Made by a program: the position numbers and the translations under genes. Positions 48,801 through 57,700 of a DNA stretch of 64,000 nt are shown here, in pieces. Each line of letters starts with the position of its first letter. Positions within the stretch are counted from its first letter, which is position 1. The notes below the pieces were generated by a model. It saw nothing but the letters and a program-made list of their open reading frames with translations. It searched no databases and was not told the origin of the DNA. Source of the DNA: Gavia stellata (Eukaryota; Chordata; Aves; Gaviiformes; Gaviidae); the NCBI RefSeq assembly GCF_030936135.1, contig NC_082618.1, positions 7,289,034 to 7,353,033 on the forward strand, in the 5' to 3' direction.

Positions 48801-51800
48801 CGTAAGACATTTAACAATGGAAATCCAGGCAAGTCCTGGATTGTGCCCTTGCATGGAACAAGCCAGAAAGACAGGATTGCCCTAGGATATGCAATAGCGC
48901 CTTGGAGGTCACCTGCAGTATTAGCTCTTGGAGGTACCTGGGAAATGGCCTCTTCCATCATATCATCATCGATATCATCATCTTCATCATCATCTTCCTG
49001 ATTGCTCTCTTCTCCATCATCCACAATCCAGGCAGCCTGGTACTTGGACGTGCCTTTGGGGACCTTCACCACCCTCCTGTTTGCCTTCAGAGAAGCTGTA
49101 GGATTCCCACCAATAGTTAATACAGGAACGATTCACCTTTCCCTCAGCAACGTTTACACCAGGACAGCCAACATCAGCTCTAGACCAGAATCGTTGTTTC
49201 CCAGCACAGAATTCGTCAAGGCCCAGAAAACGCAGCTAAAATGTAACCCTGCTAACTGCCCAGCAAACCACGCAGCCTGGCAGTCAGGTGATGAGACTAG
49301 AAATGGAAGCCCTGGGCTCCCAACTAGCACATTTCTTCACAGCCATCCCAGTGACAAAGGGTTTCTAACACCCTCTTAACAGGGACAAGGAAAAGGTACA
49401 CATGTATTGCTGCTACTCACCTTCTGCTTCTTGCAGTTCTTCTTCAGTAGGCCACGTCTGCTCCCCTTCCATAGGATCAGGAACCACTTCTGACTGCAAA
49501 GACTCCTGCTTGTTTGGATCTGCCTTCATCAGGACCTTAACATCTTCCTCCATCTCATCGGTACCATTTACAGAGTCATCCTGAAGGGCAAGAGCAGAGT
49601 TCCCAGCTGTGAATACACCTAACTCAAACTAGCAATCAGTCTGAAGCGAAACTCCCTCCAGTAGCCCATTCATTATGCCGTAACGTAACATTCGTTACAT
49701 GCTACGTGCAAGGAATCTCAGCTCAGAGGCAGACACAGCCCTGCTGGTTCTCTTGATAAAACTCCCTTTACCCCCCCTTAACCACACACACCCAGTTGTA
49801 TTTTCCTGATGAAAGTTTAGAAACAACGTGTTCTAACAGGACCGGCAAAGCCCTGACCTCCCACACACCTGTACCTCCATGTCCTGACTCCTCTTCTGTC
49901 CTTTAACCACTCGGGGGTTCAAAGAGAAGGGGTCGGGGGGGGCATCCACCTGGCTCATCTGGAAGTCTCCATGCCCCACAATATGCACCAGGCTGTTCAC
50001 GTCCAGAGTCTGTCCCCGAACAAAGCCGGACACCTTCAAGGTCCCAACCAGGTCGCTCTCCTGACCGGGCAGAAACTCAGCGGCATAGGCGAGCAGGTGA
50101 GCCCGCCTGTCCCGAAAAGCGAGATGCCGCTGCTTCTGGGTGGCGAGGTGCCTCAGCAGCAGTGAGGACTCCTGCTCCGTGTTCAGGGGAAAGAGCTTGG
50201 CCTCGGGAAAGCGCTTCTCAATGGCTTTGGCAAGTTTCTTCCTGGCATCTATCCGCTTCTTAGGTGGCAAGTCAGTGCCCCCTGGGACAGCAAGAGCTAC
50301 CAAGCAGCGCATAGAACAGAGTTCAGGATCAGATGGTAAACCTTCTTATACCCCCTTCTACCAAGCATTGACACAAACTCGGATATCAGCAACCCAAATA
50401 ACCAAACAATAGATTCACACCACAAGTTACAAAGGCAGTTTCACTCATTCAAAAGAACAATCAGGACAGAAAAGCCTGTCTGTACAGGTAAGATTTGGAG
50501 ACTAAATGAGACCATGGAGATAAGGACCCAGGAACTAAACTTAGCAAGAAAGCACACGAATCCCTTTGCTCTGCACGCCTGAATAACTGTTACACTAACC
50601 ACCACCACGCACCCAGAGGCCTAAACCTAGAACACCCCTTTTATCTCCAGCACTCTCCCACCAGGGTAGTAACACAACAAGGCAGCACAAGAATGGCATT
50701 CACCCAACTGATCTATGCTCAGACACAGAGCAATCAAAGACCTGTGATCACCTATAAACATATGGAGTTTTTAATTACTGCAACAGCAAACCCTCATCAA
50801 GCACCCCTTCGATCTGTACCCCGCTAGAAGCCCTTAATGTTTCTCACTCGCTCACCATAACTGGGGAGCCCCTGTGCAAAGAGGCAGGAGAGGCAGTGCT
50901 CCCCCGTGCTGTCCCAGCCATCTGCAGGATCCAGAATGAACAGGAGGGAGTCGGCAACCTTTGCCAAGTCTAAGACACTGTGAAGGTCCCCTGCACGCAA
51001 AACATCTCCATTACTGGGGCTGCCAGAGTACAGAGCCAAAAATCACACCAACAATGGCGTTTCCTCACCTGCCTGTGCTGTTATGAAGCGCCAGCGCTGC
51101 TTGAGCCGGGGGCAGAGGAGCACAAAGCCACCGGCTCTCCCCTCATCTGCACGGACAACAGCCGAGTCCTGGCTCTGCAGCAAGTGGAAGGTGTTGTGCG
51201 CTGCAGCCCTGCTGTGCAGTGGCACCAGAACCACGAGGTGCGGGGGCCCGTCCCTGCTGCCCAAGCTCCGCTTCTCCGCCAGCACCTGTAGGCACAACTG
51301 CAGAGCATGAATCCTGGCCGCAATCCAGTTCCTATCCCGCCCCTCAGAGATCAAGAGCGGATCCCTCTGCAGCTCAACCCGAACCTGCTTGGTTCAATAA
51401 TGCTCCGCTTGCTGCAACCTGAACTGACCCAGACACCCATTCCTCTCCCTGGCCCAGCTCCTGACCCCCCCTAGAAAGACCCAAACTGGCTCCGTCCCCA
51501 CATCGAGACTCACCCCAGCCCGATTCCCGGTCCCCACTGCCCCCTCGCAATGACCCGAACCGACCCGTCTCCCTCTCCCCCCGCAACATCAGAACCCGCC
51601 CAGTTCCCCCAGGACCCTCACCGCCTCCTTGCGCTGCCGTCGGAGCTGCAGCGCCTGGTGCCGCCGGTCCACCCTGCTGAGCTCGCGCAGCCGCCGGCGG
51701 GGCTGGGTCTTGACGGAGACGCGGCCTGCGGGGAGAGAACGGTCAGGCGGGCCACGCCGCGCAGGGCCGGCGGGGAACCCGGCCGAACCCGCCCCGCCTC

Positions 51801-51902
51801 ACCTCCAGCGCGGCGCTGCGAAGACCCGCTGTGCTTCCCGCCCTTGTGGGCCTTGTTCTGCTGCTTCAGCGGCCCGGGACGGTGGGCGCCCGCCGCCACC
51901 AT
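45650..51902 (-). CDS. TSR1: TSR1, 40S ribosome maturation factor (complete, 15 exons, 807 aa)
   Basis: TSR1 binds late pre-40S particles at the GTPase-factor site and blocks premature subunit joining; nucleolar/nuclear and shuttling. Exons: 51803-51902, 51622-51725, 51069-51285, 50856-50990, 49869-50296, 49421-49580, 48938-49095, 48436-48638, 47822-47984, 47582-47692, 47093-47225, 46557-46673, 46126-46266, 45926-46000, 45650-45828. They sum to 808 codons with every phase closing (human about 804 aa). Residues 4-20 ([17 protein letters not shown]) match the human start; a GTPase-like fold, an AARP2CN region, an Asp/Glu-rich insert (about 400-480) and the conserved C-terminal domain follow. 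Introns 8 and 11 contain SNORD91 copies. Introns 4, 6, 8, 10 and 11 exceed 300 bp and hold no other gene. Confidence 0.96.
45926..46000 (-). CDS. TSR1: TSR1 exon 14
   Basis: Codes residues 724-748 ([18 protein letters not shown]). Acceptor CCCAG, donor GTAGGT. Confidence 0.94.
46126..46266 (-). CDS. TSR1: TSR1 exon 13
   Basis: Codes residues 677-723 ([19 protein letters not shown], then VVRYMFFNR). Acceptor TTGCAG, donor GTACAG. Confidence 0.94.
46557..46673 (-). CDS. TSR1: TSR1 exon 12
   Basis: Codes residues 638-676 ([13 protein letters not shown], then [16 protein letters not shown]). Acceptor CCTAG, donor GTAAGT. Confidence 0.94.
46930..47030 (-). repeat. Intronic duplication unit 1 (contains SNORD91)
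   Basis: Similarity to 48266-48366 extends about 14 bases beyond the snoRNA stem on the D-box side (shared GTGCCTCCCCTGG, plus strand), so the duplicated piece was larger than the RNA itself. Confidence 0.7.
46945..47027 (-). ncRNA. SNORD91: C/D-box snoRNA, SNORD91 copy in TSR1 intron 11
   Basis: On the minus strand a perfect 7-bp terminal stem (GGAAGCC/GGCTTCC) encloses a C box GUGAUGC and a D box CUGA, with an internal D' CUGA and a C'-like UGAAGA. The 12 nt TGTCTGAACCTG next to D' is exactly complementary to 28S rRNA CAGGTTCAGACA, just 3' of the sarcin-ricin loop. From memory, human SNORD91A/B also sit in TSR1 introns and target this part of 28S rRNA. The C box departs from consensus at its last base, a position that often varies. 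Confidence 0.85.
47093..47225 (-). CDS. TSR1: TSR1 exon 11
   Basis: Codes residues 594-637 ([11 protein letters not shown], then [18 protein letters not shown]). Acceptor CTGCAG, donor GTTTGT. Confidence 0.94.
47582..47692 (-). CDS. TSR1: TSR1 exon 10
   Basis: Codes residues 557-593 ([16 protein letters not shown], then LLPHEQK). Acceptor GGCAG, donor GTGACT. Confidence 0.94.
47822..47984 (-). CDS. TSR1: TSR1 exon 9
   Basis: Codes residues 502-556 ([19 protein letters not shown], then [11 protein letters not shown]). Acceptor TTTAG, donor GTAACT. Confidence 0.94.
48266..48366 (-). repeat. Intronic duplication unit 2 (contains SNORD91)
   Basis: Partner of the unit at 46930-47030 with very high identity over about 100 bp. 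The copies are about 1.3 kb apart in two different introns of TSR1. Confidence 0.7.
48280..48363 (-). ncRNA. SNORD91: C/D-box snoRNA, SNORD91 copy in TSR1 intron 8
   Basis: A near-identical paralogue of the copy at 46945-47027, with the same 7-bp stem, C box GUGAUGU (48349-48355), D box CUGA (48287-48290) and the same 12-nt 28S antisense element. It is one nucleotide longer and differs at a few positions. Both lie in the sense orientation of TSR1, as expected for intron-processed snoRNAs hosted by a ribosome-biogenesis gene. Which copy corresponds to human A or B cannot be decided here. Confidence 0.85.
48436..48638 (-). CDS. TSR1: TSR1 exon 8
   Basis: Codes residues 435-502 (acidic, [30 protein letters not shown]). 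Acceptor GTCAG, donor GTAAGA. Confidence 0.94.
48938..49095 (-). CDS. TSR1: TSR1 exon 7 (acidic)
   Basis: Codes residues 382-434 ([17 protein letters not shown], then a long Asp/Glu run). The acidic run is encoded by near-perfect GAT/GAC triplets. Acceptor CTACAG, donor GTACCT. Confidence 0.93.
49421..49580 (-). CDS. TSR1: TSR1 exon 6
   Basis: Codes residues 329-381, with [18 protein letters not shown], a family-specific block. Acceptor TTCAG, donor GTGAGT. Confidence 0.94.
49869..50296 (-). CDS. TSR1: TSR1 exon 5
   Basis: Codes residues 186-328, including [38 protein letters not shown] and DPFSLNPR (AARP2CN-type region). Acceptor CTAG, donor GTGTGT. Confidence 0.94.
50856..50990 (-). CDS. 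TSR1: TSR1 exon 4
   Basis: Codes residues 141-185 ([16 protein letters not shown], then [13 protein letters not shown]), the core of the GTPase-like fold. Acceptor GTGCAG, donor GTGAGC. Confidence 0.94.
51069..51285 (-). CDS. TSR1: TSR1 exon 3
   Basis: Codes residues 69-140 ([31 protein letters not shown]). Acceptor CTACAG, donor GTGAGG. Confidence 0.94.
51622..51725 (-). CDS. TSR1: TSR1 exon 2
   Basis: Codes residues 34-68, a basic segment with [18 protein letters not shown]. Acceptor CCGCAG, donor GTGAGG. Confidence 0.92.
51803..51902 (-). CDS. TSR1: TSR1 exon 1 (start codon)
   Basis: Codes residues 1-33 ([16 protein letters not shown]). The start is chosen by match to the family N-terminus. 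Donor GTGAGG. Confidence 0.93.
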
Positions 51903-52060
51903 GCTGCCTCCTCGCTGCCTCCTCAGCGCTTCCGCCCGCGCCGCTCGCGTCACTTCCGGCGCCGCAGGGCACGCCGGGAGCGCGCAGCGCACAGGCTAAG
52001 ATGGCGGCGGGAGTGAGGAGGGTGGCGGAGCCCCGGGATGGGGCAGCGCCGCGGCCCTGC
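51903..52060. promoter_or_regulatory. TSR1: TSR1 promoter region
   Basis: CpG-rich DNA directly upstream of the TSR1 ATG. It contains an ETS/GABP-type site (CCGGAAGTG on the minus strand, about 51951-51959) and a YY1-type AAGATGGCGGC on the plus strand at 51998-52008. No TATA box is seen. The TSS is inferred to lie within about 100 bp of the ATG. Confidence 0.65.
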
Positions 52061-52222
52061 CCGCTGAGAGGGAGGAGCGGCGGGCCCAGCCCCCGGGAAG
52101 AGGGCGGGAGAGCACCGCTGCGGCGCCGGGGCGAACCCCAGGGCCGGCGCAGGGAGAGGGGTTGCGGCCTGTCAGCCCCTGAGGGGAATAAGAGGCAGGG
52201 GCGACAGCCGTTCCTTCAGCGC

Positions 52223-52228
52223 TTTATT
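52223..52228 (-). terminator. POLDIP2: Distal minus-strand poly(A) signal (probable POLDIP2 long 3' UTR)
   Basis: AATAAA on the minus strand in a context typical of an mRNA end (AATCAATAAAGCG). It lies 2.4 kb past the POLDIP2 stop and about 320 bp ahead of the TSR1 start codon on the same strand. It most likely ends a long POLDIP2 transcript; an unrecognised non-coding transcript is the alternative. Confidence 0.5.
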
Positions 52229-54631
52229 GATTAGTTCTTTGTACAGGTATTTACACAAGAGAGGAAAGCAGCCCGCCCGCGCTCTGGAAACGCTGCTGGG
52301 GGGAAGAAGCAGTTGAGGAAGCACTCACCCCACACCCCAGGCCCCTCAGCATCGCACCCAGGCCCCGGGGCAGGCAGGGCTCTGCCCCCCTCGGCAAAGC
52401 CTGATGGAGCGGAAACATTCCTGAGCTCCCCGGCTGCTTCGTCCCAGTTCTGGTCCCAGTCTTGCTTGTTACAGGCAGCGCTGGTCGCTTCAGTTCTTGC
52501 CAATCATTATCCAGCCAAGAACGTCTGTTCCTGGAACCAGCCATACCCCACCCCAGTGGCACACCACACCAAACACACCACGGGCACCTCACAGCTGCAA
52601 AAGCTGCTCTGCCCAGCACGGGCAGAGCCCCTCCACCCAGGACCACACCGCAACTCAGGAATATAACTTCTCTCTGCTTGTTATTGGAAGCATTAGGTCC
52701 ACAGCACCCCAGAAACACAAGCAGGTGAGCAATAGGATTAAACATTTACAGTGGTGTTGCAATTGCCAGTAAAGCCGAAGTCGGTAACCCAAAGGAGAGG
52801 CTGCTACTCCCATCCGATTGAGCAATTGCATGGGAGGGAAAAAGCAGGTTCCTACAGGTCCCTGCTTCCTCTGAATGCGAGTTGTCATCCCCCTCTTTTC
52901 CTCCTGCGAAGAAACCAGCGTGACAGTGGCAACATAGGGTTGTCAGCTGTTCTTCACGGATCCTTTTCTACCCCTAAAAGCAGGCTGGCTGTCTAAACCT
53001 TTCAACTCTAAAAGCAATGTAGATAGCACGTCCTACCTGACAGGAAGGAAGACAAAATTAAGAAACAGTGTTTATCTGTCACTGGTCTAAGCAGTAGTAA
53101 TTAAGTCTCTCTATAGAGGTATCTGCTGGCTGTGGGACAGCATGTGAGTCTCTCCCGCTGTCATTTCCGAAGGCTGTTTGTCCACCAGCCACAGCACTGC
53201 CTTGCAGAGCCAAATGCAAAGAGGTTGCTCAGAGAGGACTTGGGGGAAGAGGGATAACTAGGATACTTCTAAATCAAGAAAAACAACAGTCCTGTGAGTT
53301 AGTTATACCTTGTCATTTAAGCAAGACCAGAGAAAAGAGCAAAGTTTGAAACTTTCTGCCTAGGGTTCCCATCACAAAGCCAACTATCTCTGCCCTGCGA
53401 GTCACCCAGAAGTCTGGAAACCCAGAGACAGCCAGAAGGGTCCCACCACAGAGGCTGATGTCTCTCCAGATCTCTGCAATCCTCAGAGCTGCCAAGAGCC
53501 ACTCTGGCTTGTAAAAAGAGCTAACACCCGATTTGCACTGTGGACCGGGCCCTTCGTGTGTAAAAGCAAAATTCCCACAAATCCATACATCGTAAACTTA
53601 CAGGTATTTCGCTGACCTGTGTGGTTCTGCAGGGCCCTCCGTACAGACTACCATAAAAAAAATAAAATAATCACAACCCGCTAAGCAAGCAGGAGCAGAA
53701 AACCAAGCACCACCTCACTGTGGCTGACAGCACGACAGGTTAAAACAAGCTCTTCCTGCCAGCGCAGAAACTACCAAGAAAATATGGTTACAGCCGCAGC
53801 GTAAGCGGGGAAGTACCCTCCAGCAGTTGGGATGCACATCCCTGCAGCGAGGCAAGCCCTTGCAGAGGGAGGGCCCCCTTCAGCTCTCCTGTACGATCAC
53901 TACATGCAGCCCAGTGACCTGTGCGCACAAGACACCGCGGCAGCCTGCTCAGCTCCACCTGCCAACCCACCTTCCCCTCCTCTGCACTCTTCTCTGAGAA
54001 ACAGGCTTCGCACCGCTCCAGCACACAGCCCAGACAAGCTGTGCAACGAGGAGTGGAGCTCACAGGCTGCTCTGCCACCCACTGGCTAAATCCCAGAAAG
54101 CAGCTGCATGCAGGAAGGCTGAGCTCAAGTTCCTGCTCCCTAAAAACATCCTCACTGCTGCCTTCTGAAGCGGCAAGAAGTCTGGGCTGACACCACTTTG
54201 CACAGGGGGGAGCGACAAGCCGGGGCAGGCTGGTTGCAAAGCCTAGGCCTTGGTTTATAAAGGAAGACTGGTTGCAACTGGAAAGGCCAGTTTATTAGAG
54301 AAACCTCACATTGCAGAGAATTCACAACACATTGGAAAGGGTCCAGGCCTGCTGATGGGGCCAGTCTTCTGCGGCAGCACAGATCTACGTCCCCCAGCTC
54401 CAGCCCCAGCAGGTGCCACAAAGGGGGGGGTTAACTGTAACACAGCTTATGTTTACAAGCAGCCTGAGAGAGCCAGTATTAAAGTTCAAAAAAGCCTCCC
54501 CGTTAGACAACAGTTAAAACAAAAAATGGTTTAAAATGTTTAAAAGCTCCGTGTTCTTGGCTGCAGCATAATGGGGAGGCAAAGGTCTACAACACACACA
54601 GGTCTCTGTGGGTCTCAGCACTCAGCCTGCT
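52229..54631 (-). other. POLDIP2 3' UTR / intergenic, no coding gene
   Basis: 2.4 kb between the POLDIP2 stop and the distal poly(A) signal. No conserved reading frame, repeat family or structured RNA was recognised. A proximal AATAAA at 54291-54296 divides it into a short UTR and an optional extension. Confidence 0.5.
54291..54296 (-). terminator. POLDIP2: Proximal POLDIP2 poly(A) signal
   Basis: A canonical AATAAA on the minus strand 336 bp after the stop codon, giving a short 3' UTR. Confidence 0.5.
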
Positions 54632-54746
54632 CTACCAGTGAAGGCCGGAGGGGGGGGTCTTCTCGTCTTTGTTGCTTTCCAGAGAAAAGGGTGGGATTCG
54701 GACATCAAAGTGGGAGCCATCAGGCCTCTCAAATCGAAAAGTACCC
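54632..54746 (-). CDS. POLDIP2: POLDIP2 exon 11 (stop codon)
   Basis: Codes residues 335-372 ([19 protein letters not shown], ending PPSGLHW) and the TAG at 54632-54634. Acceptor TTGCAG. Confidence 0.95.
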
Positions 54747-57700
54747 CTGCAAAATAATGGCAGAGATCACTCTGAGGCCAGGGACAAACACAGCTAGGAA
54801 TCATCAGCGAGAAGGTAAGACATGAGCTCTTCCATATTCTGTGCAGGGACTCTAGGGCTGCATTTGCAAGGCTGGTCCAGCAGCGAGCACGTCAGTTCAG
54901 CAGCAAGGACATCTGCCTGCCAGGATGACTCATGTATTGGAAGACTCCTCGGGGGTTTACATCACATCTCAAATACACATTTCCTGAATAAAGATGTCAT
55001 GATTGGAGCCTCCAGGAGGTAAGCGCACTCCACGCATCTGCAGCAGTGTTTACCTAACTCCCACCCCACAGGAGACAGAACCATCTGAGCTATTTTTACA
55101 AACTGATTACACGTAAATTCAGATTCAAATTCAGATTCGTATTTCTTGGCAGAAGCTTGGTTAAGAAGTCTGTGACAATACGACATCCCATCACAGATGT
55201 AATTTGGAATGGCTTCTGCTTTGCATTTCAGAAAGGGCATTTCAGAACCGAATCCGTCTGTCCTTGTACAAACAAAGAATTTGTTTACTGCCCTGAACTA
55301 CAGACAACTGTACTGCAGAACATGACATGGACAAGAGGATCGTGGAGATAAACTAACTGGTTCTCATGATGGAGAGGACACAATCAAACACCAGAAGTCA
55401 AGCTGAGCAACTTCTGAGCTGCAGAACCATTGTCTCCTTCTCTTCAGAATGCATGCAGAGAGGGAAAAACTACTGAACAAGCTGGTTTTGCTCTCCAGGA
55501 CACGCATTCAGGCAATTCAAAATGCTTAACATGGCAAACAAGGGTGTATGCTATAGGCAAAGAGCTGCTTTCTTGTTTTTCACAACTCAAAGGCAGTTCC
55601 AAGGCAGCTTAACTCTGAAACAGATTTACTTTAAAAATGCAAGCCAGAAAGACCTGTCGTACAGAAGGCAAGAGGTGGCCATGCATTTCTTGTCCATACA
55701 GACATGACACTAAATATGCTAACCCAGCTGAAATGCAAACAGAGGGAAAGTGCTTTAACCCTGCAGCACAGGAAAAGAACAACTCAGCTGAGCACTTTCC
55801 TACCTGCACTTACAGAAGAGGGGACTTGAACACCAGTTAGACTGAAGGCCTTATCTGGCCTGAACTGGGAATAACCCCATGTGCCAATTCGTTGTGGATA
55901 CAGAACTGCACAGCTTCACTCAGGGACAGAATGAAAGCCCAGTCCTCTCCAAAGAGAGAGGATACCAGTGCACACATCCCTGCTGCCTAGGGAAACACCA
56001 GCATGAAGCCTTGCCTCTTGCATGAAAGACTGAAAGGGACAGAAACTGAGTATAGGAGACGGTGACAGAGAACTGCTTCATGTCTTTTCAAACCCAGTCT
56101 AGCACAGACCAGAGGAGGAGGATAAATTAGCCTGGAACCTCTCTTGGTGCAGAGAATCAACAGACCTTCTTATCACTAACTGGGATACTGCTATAGAGAA
56201 GCTCATAAAGTTTCAACTGTCAAATATGTCTGGTCCAGTCCACTTCCACCCACCTTTCAGCCATAACTCCAGACTGGGAACTGCGTCCCAGCTCAGCGCT
56301 GTGGGGTCCTACATCTAAACCACTACTGCAGTAATAAGTGCTTCTTACCACATGTGACCACTGGATGCCTGCAGGGAGACGTGACTGCTGTACTGAAATG
56401 CTGGCTGTTCTTTGGATAAAACTGGCTCCTGAGAAGACAAGAAGAGATCACTCTGCATCAGCAGCAGATCCTTAACATTTCTCCACAGACAGGCAGCAAG
56501 AGGAAATTACACAGCAAGAAGAAAAACAGAGCGATCCACACCTCAGCATTGCTACCAATTACCCAGCAAACAACTCGCCCAGTGAGTAGTGCCAGAATCA
56601 CATATTATTCCAGTTTTCCCATTACTAGTCATTTAGGATCATTCTCTAATACTCAATGTGAAGTCTCAGTTCATGCATGCTAGCAACAGATGAAAAGCTC
56701 ATGTGATTTTTTTCATTGCCAGGTTCCTATTCCATGTATTTCTGTTGACCACTAAGCAATTTACTAGCAAATCAACCCAAGCAAGAGGACTCCAGCAAAG
56801 GGCTGCGCTTTCGAAAGAAGCTACATGGTACCTACCCTTCCTACAACGCCGCGGCCCCTGACTGTTTCCAAGGTGCCAGACAAGCTAAATATCCTCCAGT
56901 GCCGTTCTCGGAGTTGTACCACTTCGCTGTCCAGGTTCTCCAAGCGAATACAGTAGCGCCACTGGACAGAAGAAAGACTGTTATCAAGAACTGGAATCAG
57001 CTGCGAACAGTTGATAACCCACAGCCGATACTGGGAAACATTTGCCAGGCAAGGGCTACTCTCCCTTAGAGCTTATCACACAGCAATGATGCCACAGCAA
57101 ATAAACTCCTTCCCTTTAGCTGCTTCACGAAACAAAAGACACTTACCCAGTAGACATGGGAATTCTGGGCTTCCTGTCAAGAGAAACAAAAGACTTTAGC
57201 AGCTGCCCTTCAACGCTCAGTGCCAAAACCTCTTCAGCTGTCAGCGCAGCACAAGCACAGGGGCTCTCGCTCCATGCCAGATTGACGCAGACAACTCACA
57301 TGAGCACAAAGACAGCTGCTCTCCGAAGCAGTCCATCAGTTACCAGCTGGCACTGGCTCTGCTCTAGACATGTAATCATGAGGTGGGAGATTTGCAAAGA
57401 TCTCGTGACTACGGAGGGTTGATCTCCATGTTAATTATGCACTTTCTACAGATCTAGAAACACCCGTTTCCTTGCCTTCGGGCACCTGTTTTTCCGACAA
57501 GGTTAGGACAAACATCAGTTGGGCTCCACAGAAGCTGCAATTCCACACCAAAACATCCACCTGCCACGGCGCCGGCTCCCCGGCAGCTGTGCTCCTCTGA
57601 TCTTGGAAATCAAACTGCTGCAGTAATTCCCAGCCCTCCCACTCAGAAGTCTATTGAAGCCTCATTATTCTGGATGGTCCACATGAAGTTCTTGCACTAT

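Noticed and set aside
51629-52234. Plus-strand frame starting with MAAGVRRVAEP at 52001, upstream of TSR1
   Set aside because: It has a good-looking ATG, but this is a YY1-type promoter element (AAGATGGCGGC). The frame is Arg/Pro-rich CpG-island sequence with no family resemblance.
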